Assembly: GCA_023653785.1 (NCBI GenBank)
Contig: JAMKCH010001655.1
Coordinates: 1-64,000 of the forward strand
Direction of reading: 5' to 3'
From: Ophioderma brevispina
Taxonomy: Eukaryota; Echinodermata; Ophiuroidea; Amphilepidida; Ophiodermatidae
DNA length: 64,000 bases
The notes beneath the pieces are model-generated. The model was given only the letters and a program-made list of their open reading frames with translations. It was not told the origin of the DNA and ran no database searches. Position numbers and translations under genes: made by a program. Positions 62,735-64,000 of this stretch are shown one piece after another. Numbering within the stretch: the stretch's first letter is position 1; each line of letters begins with the position of its first letter.

Positions 62735-63181
62735 TGTTCTCCCAAATAAAACTAGCACATTTTCCTGAAAATGAATAAAATGTCACTTCAATTTATTTTC
62801 CACAAATATTAGTGACCTAAGGATACACTAGACTTCAGCAAACAATGGAGCTAAAGATATTCAATTACCTGCCCGATATGCAGTGGAGAAAAACACTTCA
62901 GAATCCTTTTCATCTGGGAGTGCAGGACCATTGTTATATTGTCTCGCGGTTGAAAAGATTCAGGTGTTACCACCTCTCCGATTAAGACTAATAATTTTTT
63001 TAATGACGTAAGCACAAAATACTTATCCCCATTCACAAATAAATAAATCTTGAGCTTCTATAGTGCGTGTTCAATTAACTTTGACCATATTTGGCATCAT
63101 TTATTCGAAAAAGAAGATCTTTAGTGCTGGGCAAGCTTTGACCTAACAACTTTGTGCAGAATTAAAATCCGTAACTTATCG
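62735..63181. mobile_element. Partial copy of the 42241-43009 foldback
   Basis: Same orientation as the left arm and middle of that element: CGTCTGTTCTCCCAAATAAA, TAGACTTCAGCAAACAATGG, GTGCAGGACCATTGTTA, TGTCTCGCGG, GGTGTTACCACCT, GACCTAACAACTTTGTGCAG and AATTAAAATCCGT. The right arm is absent; AT simple sequence follows directly. Confidence 0.7.
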
Positions 63182-64000
63182 CTTATAATATAATAAATGA
63201 TAATAATATAAATGATAATAATAACAATTATAATAATAATAATATAATCAACATAAAACAATCAAGATAATAATTATAACAATAACAATAATCAAAAAGG
63301 AAATCGTCTCTATATCTTTTAATACTCTTACTGTTTTCCCACGCTTTCTTTTACTAAAAGTTAATATTTATTGAGTGTTATTTTTTTAATTGTCTAAATT
63401 AAGATACAAAAGAAACGGAAATGCGCCCACCTGTTAATAGGGCCCCATCACTAAGAACCCTCATTGAAAATATAAATTCTTAAAGCCTATTTTGAAATGA
63501 TGTATTTTTGGATATTATTCTATTTTGAGAATTAGAAGGTCAACTGAATTCATTCGTTCTTTCAGACAGGAGGTAAACGTACTGCGTAGTGGATTAAAGG
63601 CAACGGTTAGTGGCATTCAGTGGGTTTCTAGCTTGAATTATTAGAATGAATTAAAGTCTAAACGTTGCATTTGTGGTATTCAAAGTTGCGTCAAGAGTGA
63701 TAATAGGTGTTTCTAGTAATCATTATACATGCCTTGTTTTTACATTTTGTACTTCATGGTTTCAAACTTTCAATCAAAATTCTGGGTAACTTGGAGTAAT
63801 TTTTACAAATTCTTTCAATTATTTGGTTACCAACTTACTGGTTATTTTATGGATGTAATTTCCCTACTTGTATAGTTATAACCACATTCCATCACAAAAT
63901 AATAAAGTCTGGTTAAGTTTGAGAAAAATCACACAACCAAACAATCAAACCTCTGACATTCAGAGGTGAATATAGCAACAAAATAATTTACGGAGAATAA
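63182..64000. other. (AAT)n-rich sequence, no gene seen
   Basis: Imperfect AAT/ATA/AAC repeats occupy about 63186-63296. The remainder to the window end is AT-rich without a supported feature. Confidence 0.5.

Overview
This is a eukaryotic, animal-type, non-coding-rich window. The evidence is AT-rich sequence, splice-site-bounded short open frames instead of long ORFs, AATAAA signals, several non-LTR retrotransposon fragments and very many short inverted-repeat DNA elements. I read it as intergenic/intronic DNA of a marine-invertebrate-like genome. The foldback element built from ~16-bp repeats recalls sea-urchin TU elements, but the species is not determined. No long intact gene is present. 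Longer open frames are mostly chance or repeat-derived.

Layout. 1-2.2 kb: a tandem array of ~545-bp nested palindromes whose loops occur in both orientations. 4-7.5 kb: short inverted-repeat elements, then a TU-like foldback. 7.5-20 kb: mostly unique AT-rich DNA with two small repeat families and hairpins. 20.1-21.5 kb: two decayed non-LTR retrotransposon pieces in opposite orientation. 22.1-23.9 kb: a ~0.9-kb tandem duplication joined by 22 A's, each copy with a (TG)n tract. 24.3-24.8 kb: a likely 3'-terminal exon on the + strand. 28.1-28.75 kb: the best gene evidence, a 117-codon terminal exon (stop included) on the - strand with a small upstream exon, tail-to-tail with the + strand exon. 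31.5-34.6 kb: two large foldbacks with TA target duplications and a small element between them. 36 kb: a weak promoter/exon candidate. 38.8-44 kb: a TTAA-flanked element, another foldback and a 2-unit tandem repeat. 45.3-46.1 kb: a possible two-exon secreted-protein gene on the - strand. 47.3-47.9 kb: a reverse-transcriptase fossil broken by a hairpin insertion. 49.3-51.4 kb: a CAAGACCAACGTA-repeat element and a degenerate satellite with a perfect 20-bp-stem hairpin. 53-61.4 kb: foldback copies, plus a 3.27-kb TTAA-flanked element that split a tandem array of TTACGTCA-containing repeats. 61.7-64 kb: inverted-repeat copies and AT-rich simple sequence.

A unifying theme is the number of different inverted-repeat families flanked by TTAA (25643, 38799, 55769, 5966 and 13335) or by TA (27253, 31552, 33285). 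No transposase could be recognised, so these look non-autonomous. Genes do not form operons here. The two best-supported exons (24335 + and 28268 -) appear to be the 3' ends of two convergent genes extending through or beyond the window.
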